NCBI GenBank assembly: GCA_964573895.1 | Contig: CAZNLS010000010.1 | Span: 1-35,941, forward strand | Direction: 5' to 3' | Source of the DNA: CAZNLS01 sp964573895 | GTDB taxonomy: Bacteria > Acidobacteriota > Aminicenantia > UBA2199 | DNA length: 35,941 nt | In this document: positions 15,746 to 23,150 of the stretch, piece by piece | Layout of the letters: each line of letters opens with the position of its first letter | Numbering within the stretch: position 1 is the stretch's first letter | Notes under the pieces: model-generated | Told to the model about the DNA's origin: nothing | Databases searched by the model: none | Seen by the model: only the letters and a program-made list of their open reading frames with translations | Position numbers and translations under genes: made by a program

Positions 15746-16585
15746 TCAATGATAAACAAACAATGGGATTGTACCGTCTTCAATCACATTTCTGGATGCA
15801 TGACCGAAAAAGAGACGTGAGATCCCTTTTTGACCGTAAGCTCCCATCACGATAGTATTAATGCCTTTATTCTTTGCAAATTCCAAGATCTCTTTTCTGG
15901 GTTTACCGGCTTTCGTTACTTTCTCTATTTTAATCCCATGAGAATTGAAATATTTCTCCACCTTGTCAAGAACTCTTTTCGAATCATCAAGATCATCATT
16001 CACATTAATTACGTATACCTTCCCGTTTTTTTTCATGGAACTAAGGAATCTGACATATGCTTTCATTGCTTTTGCAGCAGAAATTGATTCATCATATGAA
16101 ATCAGAGCATCACCTGAGAATTTTGTCAGTTTAGAAGGAACCGCAAGAATGGGACATACGCTCGCTTCGAGTAATTCCTGCAATGTATCACCCGGCTCAG
16201 GTGTAGTCTCAAAATGAAAAAATGTTCTTGTACCCGTTATAATCAGATCGGATGTTTTTCCGAGATCAATGATCTCTTCTACCGGATCGCCTGCTTCGGA
16301 AACAGTTTCAAAACGGACCTTCCCCTCTTTGCATTTATCCCTGAACTCTTCTATAAAATCATTTATTTTTCCCAGAGCTTTATTTTTTTTGTGGCTGGAA
16401 AGATGTTCCGCATAATAACTTGCTCCGATTCCGGCTCCCATCACCGATTCTTCTATTTCTTCTACATCGACTACTCCTATACCTATAACCGTGCAGCCGT
16501 TCTCCTGAGCAATTTTTATTGCAAGCCGTGTTGCAATTTTTGAATAATCTGATCCGTCCAACGGAACCAAAACTCTTTGTGCCAT
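15746..16585 (-). CDS. Tandem universal stress protein (two UspA domains)
   Basis: This 279-residue protein has two UspA folds in tandem. Domain 1 (about 1-150) starts with R-V-L-V-P-L-D-G-S-D-Y-S; domain 2 (about 155-279) ends with the nucleotide-binding motif M-G-A-Y-G-Q-K-G...F-F-G-H-A-S, close to the G-x-x-G-x9-G-(S/T) ATP-type consensus. Domain 1 lacks a clear copy of that motif, so nucleotide binding may be confined to domain 2. Start: ATG at 16585 with GGAGG close upstream; a longer frame to 16633 adds 16 residues without a site and would run through the promoter. It converges on rnc with an 18-base gap. Confidence 0.9.
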   Translation of the reverse strand: MAQRVLVPLDGSDYSKIATRLAIKIAQENGCTVIGIGVVDVEEIEESVMGAGIGASYYAEHLSSHKKNKALGKINDFIEEFRDKCKEGKVRFETVSEAGDPVEEIIDLGKTSDLIITGTRTFFHFETTPEPGDTLQELLEASVCPILAVPSKLTKFSGDALISYDESISAAKAMKAYVRFLSSMKKNGKVYVINVNDDLDDSKRVLDKVEKYFNSHGIKIEKVTKAGKPRKEILEFAKNKGINTIVMGAYGQKGISRLFFGHASRNVIEDGTIPLFVYH

Positions 16586-16604
16586 TTTTTTCCTCCGAAG
16601 AGTA

Positions 16605-16633
16605 ATGATAATTATAAAGAGGCAGTTTGTCAA
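16605..16633 (-). promoter_or_regulatory. Predicted promoter of the universal stress protein gene
   Basis: On the minus strand a perfect TTGACA (16628-16633) and TATCAT (16605-16610) are 17 bases apart. The ATG follows the -10 box after 19 bases, and the intervening sequence contains CTCTTCGGAGGAA, shared with the phosphomannomutase promoter. Confidence 0.65.
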
Positions 16634-16730
16634 GATTTGTTGGGAAAAAAGAACCTTTCATATCAACATATTTTTTCATAAAGAAGAAGGGATCTCAGAA
16701 TTATATTTATTTTTTGTCATTTTAACGATA

Positions 16731-16759
16731 TTGATTTTTACATGAGTCTAAAGTAAAAT
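16731..16759 (+). promoter_or_regulatory. Predicted dnaJ promoter, leaderless, with an embedded inverted repeat
   Basis: TTGATT (16731-16736) and TAAAAT (16754-16759) are 17 bases apart. The ATG at 16767 starts eight bases after the -10 box and has no Shine-Dalgarno sequence, so a leaderless transcript is likely. The arms TTTTAC (16736-16741) and GTAAAA (16753-16758) form an inverted repeat with an 11-base centre, filling the spacer between the two boxes. This is a good place for a repressor such as the HspR encoded downstream, although it does not match the actinobacterial HAIR consensus. Confidence 0.5.
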
Positions 16760-16766
16760 TTTTCAT

Positions 16767-17873
16767 ATGAAAGATTTCTATAAAATCCTCGGCGTTTCTA
16801 AAAAAGCAACTCTGCCTGAGATTAAAAAAGCTTATAGAAAACTGGCCAGAAAATACCATCCCGATCTCAATCCGGGTGATAAAGCCTCGGAGTTAAAATT
16901 TAAAGAGATAACTGAAGCATATGAAGTGTTGAAGGACCCGAAGAAAAGAAAAGAATACGATACATTCGGAACAACTGCCGGAAATTTTAAATCAGGCAGA
17001 ACCGGATCCAATTTTGAGGGATTTGATTTCAATACTTCGGGATCAACATCCTTTGGAGATATTTTCGAGACAATATTTGGAGGAGTCGGAAAAAACCGGG
17101 GAACAACAGATCGGGGGAGGCCTTCTGCTGTCAGAGGAGAAGATCTTGTCTATTCAATCAAATTGAATTTTCTTGATGCCATAAAAGGAATTGAACTTCC
17201 TATCCAACTCTCAAATAAAATATCCTGCTCCGATTGCCACGGAAAAGGCCGGAAAAACAGTGGAAATTCGACTAAATGTTCCATATGTAACGGCACCGGG
17301 CGGGTTGAAAAACAGAGTGGTTTTATGAAATTTGCATCTGCTTGTCCTTCTTGCGGTGGATCAGGATTGAGCCCGGGAGAGCTCTGCAGGAAATGCAGCG
17401 GTGAAGGAAGAGTGGAGAATATTTCAAGAATAAAAGTCAAAATACCACCAGGGGTTAAAGATGGCTCCCGGGTTAAAATTTCCGGTAAAGGAAATGCGGG
17501 AATATCAGGAGGAAAACGAGGCGACCTTATAATAAAAATATCCGTATCTCCCCATAAATATTTCAAACGAAAGGATAACGATATTGAATTAGTAGTTCCT
17601 CTAACCTATTCCGAAGCAGCTCTTGGATCAAAAATTGAAATCCCTACTCTTGATGGAAATACAATTATGAAAATTCCTCCAGACACATGCTCAGGACAAA
17701 AATTAAGACTGAAAAAAAAAGGAGTTCAAAACCCGAAATTGAGATCCCGTGGAGATATGATTATTGAGATAAAAATTGTACCTCCACCTACTAAAGATCT
17801 TGAAGTAAGAAAACTTCTAAAAAATTTACAGGAAATTTCAGCGTATAATCCCAGGGAGGAGACCGGATGGTAA
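16767..17873 (+). CDS. dnaJ: Chaperone DnaJ (type I Hsp40)
   Basis: This is the Hsp70 co-chaperone, 368 residues. The J domain (1-65) has the H31-P-D33 motif that stimulates DnaK. A Gly/Phe-rich linker follows (about 70-115). The zinc region (about 150-215) has all four C-x-x-C-x-G-x-G repeats (C-S-D-C-H-G-K-G, C-S-I-C-N-G-T-G, C-P-S-C-G-G-S-G, C-R-K-C-S-G-E-G), so it is a complete type I protein, and the C-terminal substrate domains are present. dnaK and grpE are not adjacent. It begins an operon with hspR, which overlaps by seven bases. The ATG at 16767 has no Shine-Dalgarno sequence. Confidence 0.96.
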   Translation: MKDFYKILGVSKKATLPEIKKAYRKLARKYHPDLNPGDKASELKFKEITEAYEVLKDPKKRKEYDTFGTTAGNFKSGRTGSNFEGFDFNTSGSTSFGDIFETIFGGVGKNRGTTDRGRPSAVRGEDLVYSIKLNFLDAIKGIELPIQLSNKISCSDCHGKGRKNSGNSTKCSICNGTGRVEKQSGFMKFASACPSCGGSGLSPGELCRKCSGEGRVENISRIKVKIPPGVKDGSRVKISGKGNAGISGGKRGDLIIKISVSPHKYFKRKDNDIELVVPLTYSEAALGSKIEIPTLDGNTIMKIPPDTCSGQKLRLKKKGVQNPKLRSRGDMIIEIKIVPPPTKDLEVRKLLKNLQEISAYNPREETGW

Positions 17874-18259
17874 AAGAAAAAACATATATGATTTCCTATG
17901 TTTCGGAAAAATATAATATTCATCCCCAGACTCTAAGGCTTTATGAAAGAGAAGGACTGCTCGTCCCGCAAAGATCGGAAGGAAATACCAGAATATATAG
18001 TGAAAATGACTTGAAAAAACTGGAGTTCATCCTAAACCTGACAAGGGAAATGGGAGTGAACCTCGCGGGGATTGATATAATATTTAATATGAAAAAAAAG
18101 ATGGAAATTATGGAGGATGAATTTACCAAGTTTCTTGATGAATTAAAGACCGAATTCTTTTCAGGAAAAGAAAATATTTTTGAAAAAAAGAAAAATTCAC
18201 TTGTAAAATTTACAGCATCAACCATAACACTATTCAAAGATGAAAGAAAAGAAAAGTAG
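17867..18259 (+). CDS. hspR: HspR-like MerR-family heat-shock repressor
   Basis: This 130-residue regulator has a MerR-type winged helix at the N-terminus: Y-V-S-E-K-Y-N-I-H-P-Q-T-L-R-L-Y-E-R-E-G-L (11-31) followed by N-T-R-I-Y-S. The stretch L-T-R-E-M-G-V-N-L-A-G-I matches the HspR subgroup closely. A Lys/Glu-rich helical tail follows. HspR represses chaperone operons, with DnaK as co-repressor in actinobacteria, and there is often encoded right after dnaJ, as here. A strong site (GGGAGGAG) lies inside the dnaJ end. It probably represses this operon through the dnaJ promoter region. Confidence 0.88.
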   Translation: MVKEKTYMISYVSEKYNIHPQTLRLYEREGLLVPQRSEGNTRIYSENDLKKLEFILNLTREMGVNLAGIDIIFNMKKKMEIMEDEFTKFLDELKTEFFSGKENIFEKKKNSLVKFTASTITLFKDERKEK

Positions 18260-19088
18260 TAATTATGTTAATTCTCTGCGTTCCTATTTTCAGAGAGTAA
18301 ATAAGATAAACATACTTACTGCAGAAGAAGAAAAGGAGCTTGTCGCGAAAACAAAAAGCGGGGATATGGAAGCTTTTAAAAAAATTATTGTCTCTAATCA
18401 AAAGTTAGTCGTAAAAGAGGCACTTAAATACTATTTCAAGGAAGATAATTTCCTTGATCTGATTAACGAAGGCAACAAGGGCCTGATAGAAGCCCTAAAA
18501 CGATTCGATGAGACCAGAGGGAACAGATTCTATACTTATGCCTTGTGGTGGGTAAGAAGTGAGATAAGAAGATACCTTTCAAAAAATCAGAATATTATTT
18601 CGTTCCCGGATATATTTTTCAATGATTACCTAAACTTCAGGAAAGTATTTTATAAAATGCAAAAAGAACTGAAGAGGAAACCCACTGAAGAAGAACTCGC
18701 GAAGGAATTAGAAATACCTGTAAAGAAGGTTAAGGTAATGCTTTCGGTGCCAAGTGATATTGTTTCACTTGACAATAAGGTATCAAGGGACAACAACACA
18801 AAACTTTCCGCATTGATCAGAGACAATTCTATAATCGACCCCCAGGATATCATGGTAGATGAAATGATAAAAAAAACACTAAAGAAAGATCTTGAAGAGT
18901 TGACAGAGAAAGAATCAAAAGTTATAAAAATGCGGTTTGGAATGAAGAAAGATGATCCAATGAGATTACGTGAGATCGCAAAAAACATGAATATGAGCCC
19001 TGAAGGAATAAGACGAATTGAGGCAAGAGCTTTGATAAAATTGAAAAAAATGCTGCTAAAACAGGGGATTTACGGAGTATTGAACTAA
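18240..19088 (+). CDS. Sigma-70 family RNA polymerase sigma factor
   Basis: This 282-residue factor has region 1.2 (L-T-A-E-E-E-K-E-L-V, about 26-35), region 2 (about 52-120) with A-L-K-R-F-D-E-T-R-G and Y-A-L-W-W-V-R-S-E-I-R-R, region 3 (about 130-175) and region 4 (about 215-280) with a helix-turn-helix near R-L-R-E-I-A-K-N-M-N-M-S-P. Length and order fit a group 2 or RpoH-like factor. The segment after region 2.4 (I-S-F-P-D-I-F-F-N-D-Y) departs from the usual R-I-P form and from the RpoH box, so I give no symbol. The start overlaps hspR by 20 bases. Placement in a DnaJ/HspR operon suggests a stress sigma factor. Confidence 0.88.
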   Translation: MKEKKSSNYVNSLRSYFQRVNKINILTAEEEKELVAKTKSGDMEAFKKIIVSNQKLVVKEALKYYFKEDNFLDLINEGNKGLIEALKRFDETRGNRFYTYALWWVRSEIRRYLSKNQNIISFPDIFFNDYLNFRKVFYKMQKELKRKPTEEELAKELEIPVKKVKVMLSVPSDIVSLDNKVSRDNNTKLSALIRDNSIIDPQDIMVDEMIKKTLKKDLEELTEKESKVIKMRFGMKKDDPMRLREIAKNMNMSPEGIRRIEARALIKLKKMLLKQGIYGVLN

Positions 19089-19795
19089 TGGGAACCGGGT
19101 GTAGTAAATGCAATAAAACGGGCTGGATAAAAGTAGCTAAAGATGGAAATGAATATCTAAAAAAATGCAGCTGCCTAAAACACGACAGGGTCATAAAAAA
19201 GAGTGAAAGATCTAATATTCCTCCAAGGTTTATAGGATTTGAACTAAATAGTTTTTTCCCGGTCGAAGGGTTTGATTCCCAAAAGAGAGTGTTGCAGCTT
19301 GTAACAAAATTTATTGATACATTCCCTGTCGTGGAAAAAGGAATTCTCTTCCAGGGAGATACAGGTGTGGGAAAGACACGGCTTCTCAGCTCAATTGCAA
19401 CAGCACTCTATAAGAAAAATGAAAATATTGATATATATTATGCCGACTGGAATGAAATCGTTCGGGAAATGAAAAGCGGGGAATCACACCAACAGAGAGA
19501 TTTTTCAAAGATAAATGGTATTATAGAGAGAATGTCAAATGCTGATCTGCTACTCTTTGATGAAATCGGAGCTTCGGATCCCAGCCAATGGGTTCGTGAT
19601 AATATCTACTTTGTAATCAATAACCGTTATAATAATAGCCGGATCACATTATTTGCCTCAAATTACGGAGACGAATCAATTAACGGTAAACAAACTCTGA
19701 AAGACCGGATCGGAGACAGGATCAGGAGCAGGATATATGCAATGGCGGACTCTATCAATATCAAGGGCCCGGATTATAGAAAAAAATATGAATAA
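19088..19795 (+). CDS. DnaC/DnaI-like AAA+ ATP-binding protein
   Basis: This 235-residue protein has an N-terminal zinc-binding patch (C5, C8, C27, C29: C-x-x-C...C-x-C with G-W between) and an AAA+ core with Walker A G90-D-T-G-V-G-K-T97 and Walker B L-L-L-F-D-E-I-G, followed by a sensor-like A-S-N-Y and R-S-R-I. This layout is that of helicase loaders (DnaC/DnaI) and the IstB-like family. With no transposase nearby, a helicase-loader or related replication role is more likely than IstB. Its ATG overlaps the sigma gene's stop by one base (T-A-A-T-G), tying it to the stress operon, which is unusual for a loader. Confidence 0.8.
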   Translation: MGTGCSKCNKTGWIKVAKDGNEYLKKCSCLKHDRVIKKSERSNIPPRFIGFELNSFFPVEGFDSQKRVLQLVTKFIDTFPVVEKGILFQGDTGVGKTRLLSSIATALYKKNENIDIYYADWNEIVREMKSGESHQQRDFSKINGIIERMSNADLLLFDEIGASDPSQWVRDNIYFVINNRYNNSRITLFASNYGDESINGKQTLKDRIGDRIRSRIYAMADSINIKGPDYRKKYE

Positions 19796-19818
19796 TTGAA
19801 TACTTTTCGGAGGAAGTA

Positions 19819-20808
19819 ATGAGCAAAGAGATAAACTATCTCAGCGAAAAAATCAGAGAAGAAGGTAAAATTCTTGAATTGATAATCCATGAAATGGAGA
19901 AAGTGATTATCGGACAGAGAAACCTTATAGAGCGCATAATGATCGCACTGATCACTACGGGTCATATACTGCTTGAAGGCGTTCCAGGGCTTGCAAAAAC
20001 GATGACAGTAAAAACTCTCTCCAAAGTTCTTGATCTTAATTTTTCCAGAATTCAATTCACTCCGGATCTCCTGCCGGCGGATTTAACCGGTACAATGATC
20101 TTCAATCCAAAATCATCTGAGTTTCTGACCAGAAAAGGACCCATTTTTACAAATCTTCTTCTCGCCGATGAGATTAACAGAGCACCCGCAAAGGTACAGA
20201 GTGCCTTACTGGAATCGATGCAGGAACTTCAGGTTACTATTGGTGACAAGAGTCATATGATAACTCCACCCTTTATGGTAATGGCTACTCAAAATCCGAT
20301 AGAACAGGAGGGAACATATCCGCTGCCGGAGGCACAGATAGACAGATTTCTTTTAAAAGTTAAAGTCACTTACCCGGATAAAGAGGAAGAAAAAGCCATA
20401 GTTAACAGATTTTCAAGCGGTGTTGTTCCCGAAGTAAAGGCAGTATGTTCAAAGGAAGATATATTCAGATTAAACAAAGTTTACCGGGAAATTTATATTG
20501 ATGAAAAAATAAAGGATTATATTGTTAATATTGTTTTTGCAACCAGAGATCCTTCCGGAGCAGGTCTCGGGAAAATGAAAAATTTTATTCAGTTCGGTGC
20601 TTCTCCGAGGGCTTCAATCTTTCTAACGGATACGTCAAGAGCGCTTGCCTTTTTGAGGGGCAGGAGCTTTGTCACGCCTGAGGACATAAAAATGATTGCT
20701 AAAGATGTTCTTCGGCATAGAATTATCCTTACTTACGAGGCAGAGGCAGAGGAGATGAGCAGTGATGATATAATTAATGAACTGCTTGATAATATAGAAG
20801 TTCCATAA
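19819..20808 (+). CDS. MoxR-family AAA+ ATPase
   Basis: This 329-residue ATPase of the MoxR group has Walker A G54-V-P-G-L-A-K-T61, Walker B L-L-L-A-D-E-I-N-R-A-P, sensor 1 A-T-Q-N-P-I-E-Q-E-G-T-Y-P-L-P-E-A-Q, and an arginine-rich lid region with G-A-S-P-R-A. MoxR proteins act as chaperones that insert cofactors or mature partner proteins and are normally next to DUF58 and von Willebrand A proteins. None is here; the next gene is a small membrane protein of unknown family. A strong CGGAGGA precedes the ATG, 23 bases after the DnaC-like gene. Confidence 0.92.
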   Translation: MSKEINYLSEKIREEGKILELIIHEMEKVIIGQRNLIERIMIALITTGHILLEGVPGLAKTMTVKTLSKVLDLNFSRIQFTPDLLPADLTGTMIFNPKSSEFLTRKGPIFTNLLLADEINRAPAKVQSALLESMQELQVTIGDKSHMITPPFMVMATQNPIEQEGTYPLPEAQIDRFLLKVKVTYPDKEEEKAIVNRFSSGVVPEVKAVCSKEDIFRLNKVYREIYIDEKIKDYIVNIVFATRDPSGAGLGKMKNFIQFGASPRASIFLTDTSRALAFLRGRSFVTPEDIKMIAKDVLRHRIILTYEAEAEEMSSDDIINELLDNIEVP

Positions 20809-20817
20809 TGGAGAATC

Positions 20818-21249
20818 ATGAGAAAAACAAAAAAAAATTTTAAGCGGAAAATTAATCCGGAGAAATCCAATAAGATGATCTACGCAGTATTATTTGGATT
20901 GGTGATAATATTCGCAGTATTTTTTATCCTTGTATCAGGCCCTGAGAAAGTAATAAATAAAGATGCTCTAATGAAAGATACCCTGGATTATCTTCAAAAA
21001 ACAGAAGGTATTTCCGAGATCAAATTCCACCCCGACAAAAACAGGATATGTTTTTACTATACTCATTATTCAGAAAAAGAAAAAAAAAAGCATCCTGATT
21101 ACCAAAGGATAGTTCTGTTTGCAGGTTTAAAATTATCCAATAGATTACCCGATGAGAAAATACGGATAGAATTGATCGATAATAAATCAGGTAAACCGGA
21201 TCTGATTCTTGAATTCAGGGAAGGGAAAGTAAGTGAAAGGATCAAATAA
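20818..21249 (+). CDS. Small membrane-anchored protein of unknown function
   Basis: I do not recognise this 143-residue protein. A very basic N-terminus (about 1-22) precedes one hydrophobic segment (about 22-40), then a domain of about 100 residues expected outside the cytoplasm. Its alternating pattern (I-S-E-I-K-F-H-P-D-K-N-R-I-C-F-Y-Y and I-R-I-E-L-I-D-N-K-S-G) suggests a small alpha/beta fold. It starts nine bases after moxR with TGGAGA before the ATG, so it is probably the last gene of the dnaJ operon and a possible MoxR client. It overlaps the convergent zinc-ribbon gene by eight bases. Confidence 0.65.
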   Translation: MRKTKKNFKRKINPEKSNKMIYAVLFGLVIIFAVFFILVSGPEKVINKDALMKDTLDYLQKTEGISEIKFHPDKNRICFYYTHYSEKEKKKHPDYQRIVLFAGLKLSNRLPDEKIRIELIDNKSGKPDLILEFREGKVSERIK

Positions 21250-21550
21250 GTTCACTGCCATCAGATTTAAAACTTGTATTACAATCAAGGCATAAGTAAG
21301 TTTTATTATCAATCTTCTTTTTTTTCTTTTTATACTTGTTCCCATTCATGATTATCGAGACTATAGCAATCAAAAAAAAGATTATTACCGGATAATAAAG
21401 GTAAGAAGTAATAATAATAGCCAGATAAATTCCAATAATGATCAATCCCAGTATAATTATCACTGATATTGAGATCTCAAATTTCTGGTCATTATCCTCT
21501 TCATAAGGAAGCACATTGTAAGAATTGCAGTTCGGGCATGAATAATTCAT
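21242..21550 (-). CDS. Zinc-ribbon membrane protein of unknown function
   Basis: This 102-residue protein has an N-terminal C5-P-N-C8 knuckle and a C-terminal C-L-D-C knuckle, with two closely spaced hydrophobic segments (about 25-65) and a lysine-rich stretch between them. If both segments cross the membrane as a hairpin, both knuckles lie on the same side and could form one split zinc ribbon. Function is unknown. It starts nine bases after the YhaM-like gene's stop and is probably the last gene of the minus-strand operon. Confidence 0.6.
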   Translation of the reverse strand: MNYSCPNCNSYNVLPYEEDNDQKFEISISVIIILGLIIIGIYLAIIITSYLYYPVIIFFLIAIVSIIMNGNKYKKKKKKIDNKTYLCLDCNTSFKSDGSELI

Positions 21551-21559
21551 TTCAATTCT

Positions 21560-22516
21560 TTAATCCTTTAAAAGTCTTCTCCCGATAGTTGGTATATAAT
21601 TTGTGAAATCTCCCTCCAATTCATCTGATCCAATATTTTTTGCAAATATATCCATCTTTGAATCGAGTAAATCCGCCAGATGCAGGATTAGTGCTTCTTT
21701 GGTTTTCGGAACCTCGGGTGAGCCGAATTCTTTTTCCCCATGATGTGAAATTACCAAATGCTTTATTTTGAGCAAAAGATCTTCTGGAAATCCGGTAATT
21801 TTTGAAGTCAATTCATCCAGAATCCTGACACTTATTAGCAGATGTCCCAGCAATCCACCGTTTTTAGTAATTTCAACAGACGGATATGTTCTAAATTCTT
21901 CTATCTTCCCTATATCATGAAATAATGCACCCGGAATCAGGATATCATTATCAACTTCATATAATTTTGAAATTGAGTCAGCAAGCTTTATTATTGAAAA
22001 CGTATGCTTTAAAAGTCCTCCTGGATAAGCATGATGTATTCTTTGTGCCCCGTAATGAGTTTTAAATCTTTTCCCATAGTGTTTGCAGAAAAGATCGGTC
22101 AGTTGAAGAATATAATCAGAACTTGTTCTCTCTTTGATAAATTGAATCATTTCATTAAACATTTCATCATTATCAAAAGAGGGAGGCTCTAAAAAATCGG
22201 AAATTTTATATAACTCACCTGAATTATCAATAACATTGATGCCTTCAATATTTAATTCTTTTTTCCCGAGATACTCATTTACAACGGCCTTAATTTTATA
22301 GATTTTTCCTGAAGTAAGGAATGATCCCACACTCTCAACACTGTTCCAGACTTTACCCTCAATTTTTCCGGTTCTGTTCATAAAACTCAGAGTCAGGAAA
22401 GGATCTCCATTCCGTTTTAATTTTTTTTTAACGTCAGAAACAAGAAAGATCCCTGCAATAGAATCTCCTTTTTTCATTGAGGGAATGTCCGGTATTTCAG
22501 GACTTCTGTTTTCCAT
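21560..22516 (-). CDS. yhaM: YhaM-like 3'-5' exoribonuclease (OB-fold + HD domain)
   Basis: This 318-residue protein has an N-terminal OB-type nucleic-acid-binding domain (about 12-95, with G-K-I-E-G-K-V-W) and a C-terminal HD phosphohydrolase domain (about 155-300). Metal ligands are H-H-A-Y-P-G-G-L-L-K-H, the A-L-F-H-D-I-G-K motif, and V-I-S-H-H-G-E further on. This order and length match YhaM/Cbf1, which trims single-stranded RNA from the 3' end. It starts seven bases after the SurA-like gene's stop. The neighbouring genes are envelope biogenesis, so cotranscription does not by itself suggest a functional link. Confidence 0.88.
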   Translation of the reverse strand: MENRSPEIPDIPSMKKGDSIAGIFLVSDVKKKLKRNGDPFLTLSFMNRTGKIEGKVWNSVESVGSFLTSGKIYKIKAVVNEYLGKKELNIEGINVIDNSGELYKISDFLEPPSFDNDEMFNEMIQFIKERTSSDYILQLTDLFCKHYGKRFKTHYGAQRIHHAYPGGLLKHTFSIIKLADSISKLYEVDNDILIPGALFHDIGKIEEFRTYPSVEITKNGGLLGHLLISVRILDELTSKITGFPEDLLLKIKHLVISHHGEKEFGSPEVPKTKEALILHLADLLDSKMDIFAKNIGSDELEGDFTNYIPTIGRRLLKD

Positions 22517-22523
22517 CTTTCAT

Positions 22524-23150
22524 TTACTCCTTGTTGAGCTGGATAGTCACTTTATAGGATTTTCTAATTTCATTGATCCATCCCGATAACTGTTCATTTA
22601 TCTTTTTTATTCTCAGGAAATTTTCAATATCAGGAGTTACTTCAATCATTGTTCCGGGGGTCATACCAAGGCTCTTTTGTGAAGGTAAATATTTACTATT
22701 ATAAAAATCACGAATTTCACTGACTGACACATTAATTTTGAACTTGAATTTTTCTTTTACTACTTTTTCGAATAGAACTTTTTCTCTCACAAATTCCATA
22801 AAATCTGATTCATTCATATCGAAATTGTTCAATATTTTCCTGAATTGTTCAAGGGATCCATATCTCCTGATTGTCTCAATCCTGATATTTTCAAAATCAG
22901 CATCTTTTAGGGGAAACTGGCTTCGGTTTTCAAGATAGACTATTTTATAATTTATCATATTATCCAGCTGCCTGCTGTATAGATCTTCATCGGATTCACC
23001 CTTTGATCTAATAACAGGGTAAAAGAAAAGAGATTTTTCAATATCCGAGAGGGTAATAACCTCCTCATTTACAGTTGCAGCTATTCTGTCAACAAGAATC
23101 ATTCCCTGCAAAAGGGGCAAAAGTATTAGTATCAGAAGCTTATAAAACAT
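22524..23150 (-). CDS. Periplasmic SurA N-domain-like chaperone (no PPIase domain)
   Basis: This 208-residue protein starts with a signal peptide (about 1-17) followed by D-R-I-A-A-T-V-N-E-E-V-I-T-L-S-D-I-E, the classic SurA/PrsA N-terminal chaperone entry. The helical domain continues to a C-terminal segment resembling the SurA C-helix. The parvulin peptidyl-prolyl isomerase domains are absent; the whole protein is about half of SurA. It overlaps the barrel gene by 11 bases. A role escorting unfolded outer-membrane proteins to that barrel is likely. Confidence 0.75.
   Translation of the reverse strand: MFYKLLILILLPLLQGMILVDRIAATVNEEVITLSDIEKSLFFYPVIRSKGESDEDLYSRQLDNMINYKIVYLENRSQFPLKDADFENIRIETIRRYGSLEQFRKILNNFDMNESDFMEFVREKVLFEKVVKEKFKFKINVSVSEIRDFYNSKYLPSQKSLGMTPGTMIEVTPDIENFLRIKKINEQLSGWINEIRKSYKVTIQLNKE

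Noticed and set aside
16586..16633. Longer N-terminus for the universal stress protein
   Set aside because: The added 16 codons run through the predicted promoter and lack a binding site; the UspA fold starts at M-A-Q-R-V-L-V-P.
16600..16766. HAIR element (CTTGAGT-N7-ACTCAAG) or CIRCE upstream of dnaJ
   Set aside because: Neither consensus is present; only an unrelated inverted repeat was seen.
18240..19088. Assignment as RpoH (sigma-32)
   Set aside because: The RpoH box is not recognisable, so the heat-shock role is inferred from context only.
19088..19795. IstB helper of an IS21-type insertion sequence
   Set aside because: No IstA transposase or terminal repeats; the gene is embedded in a tight operon.
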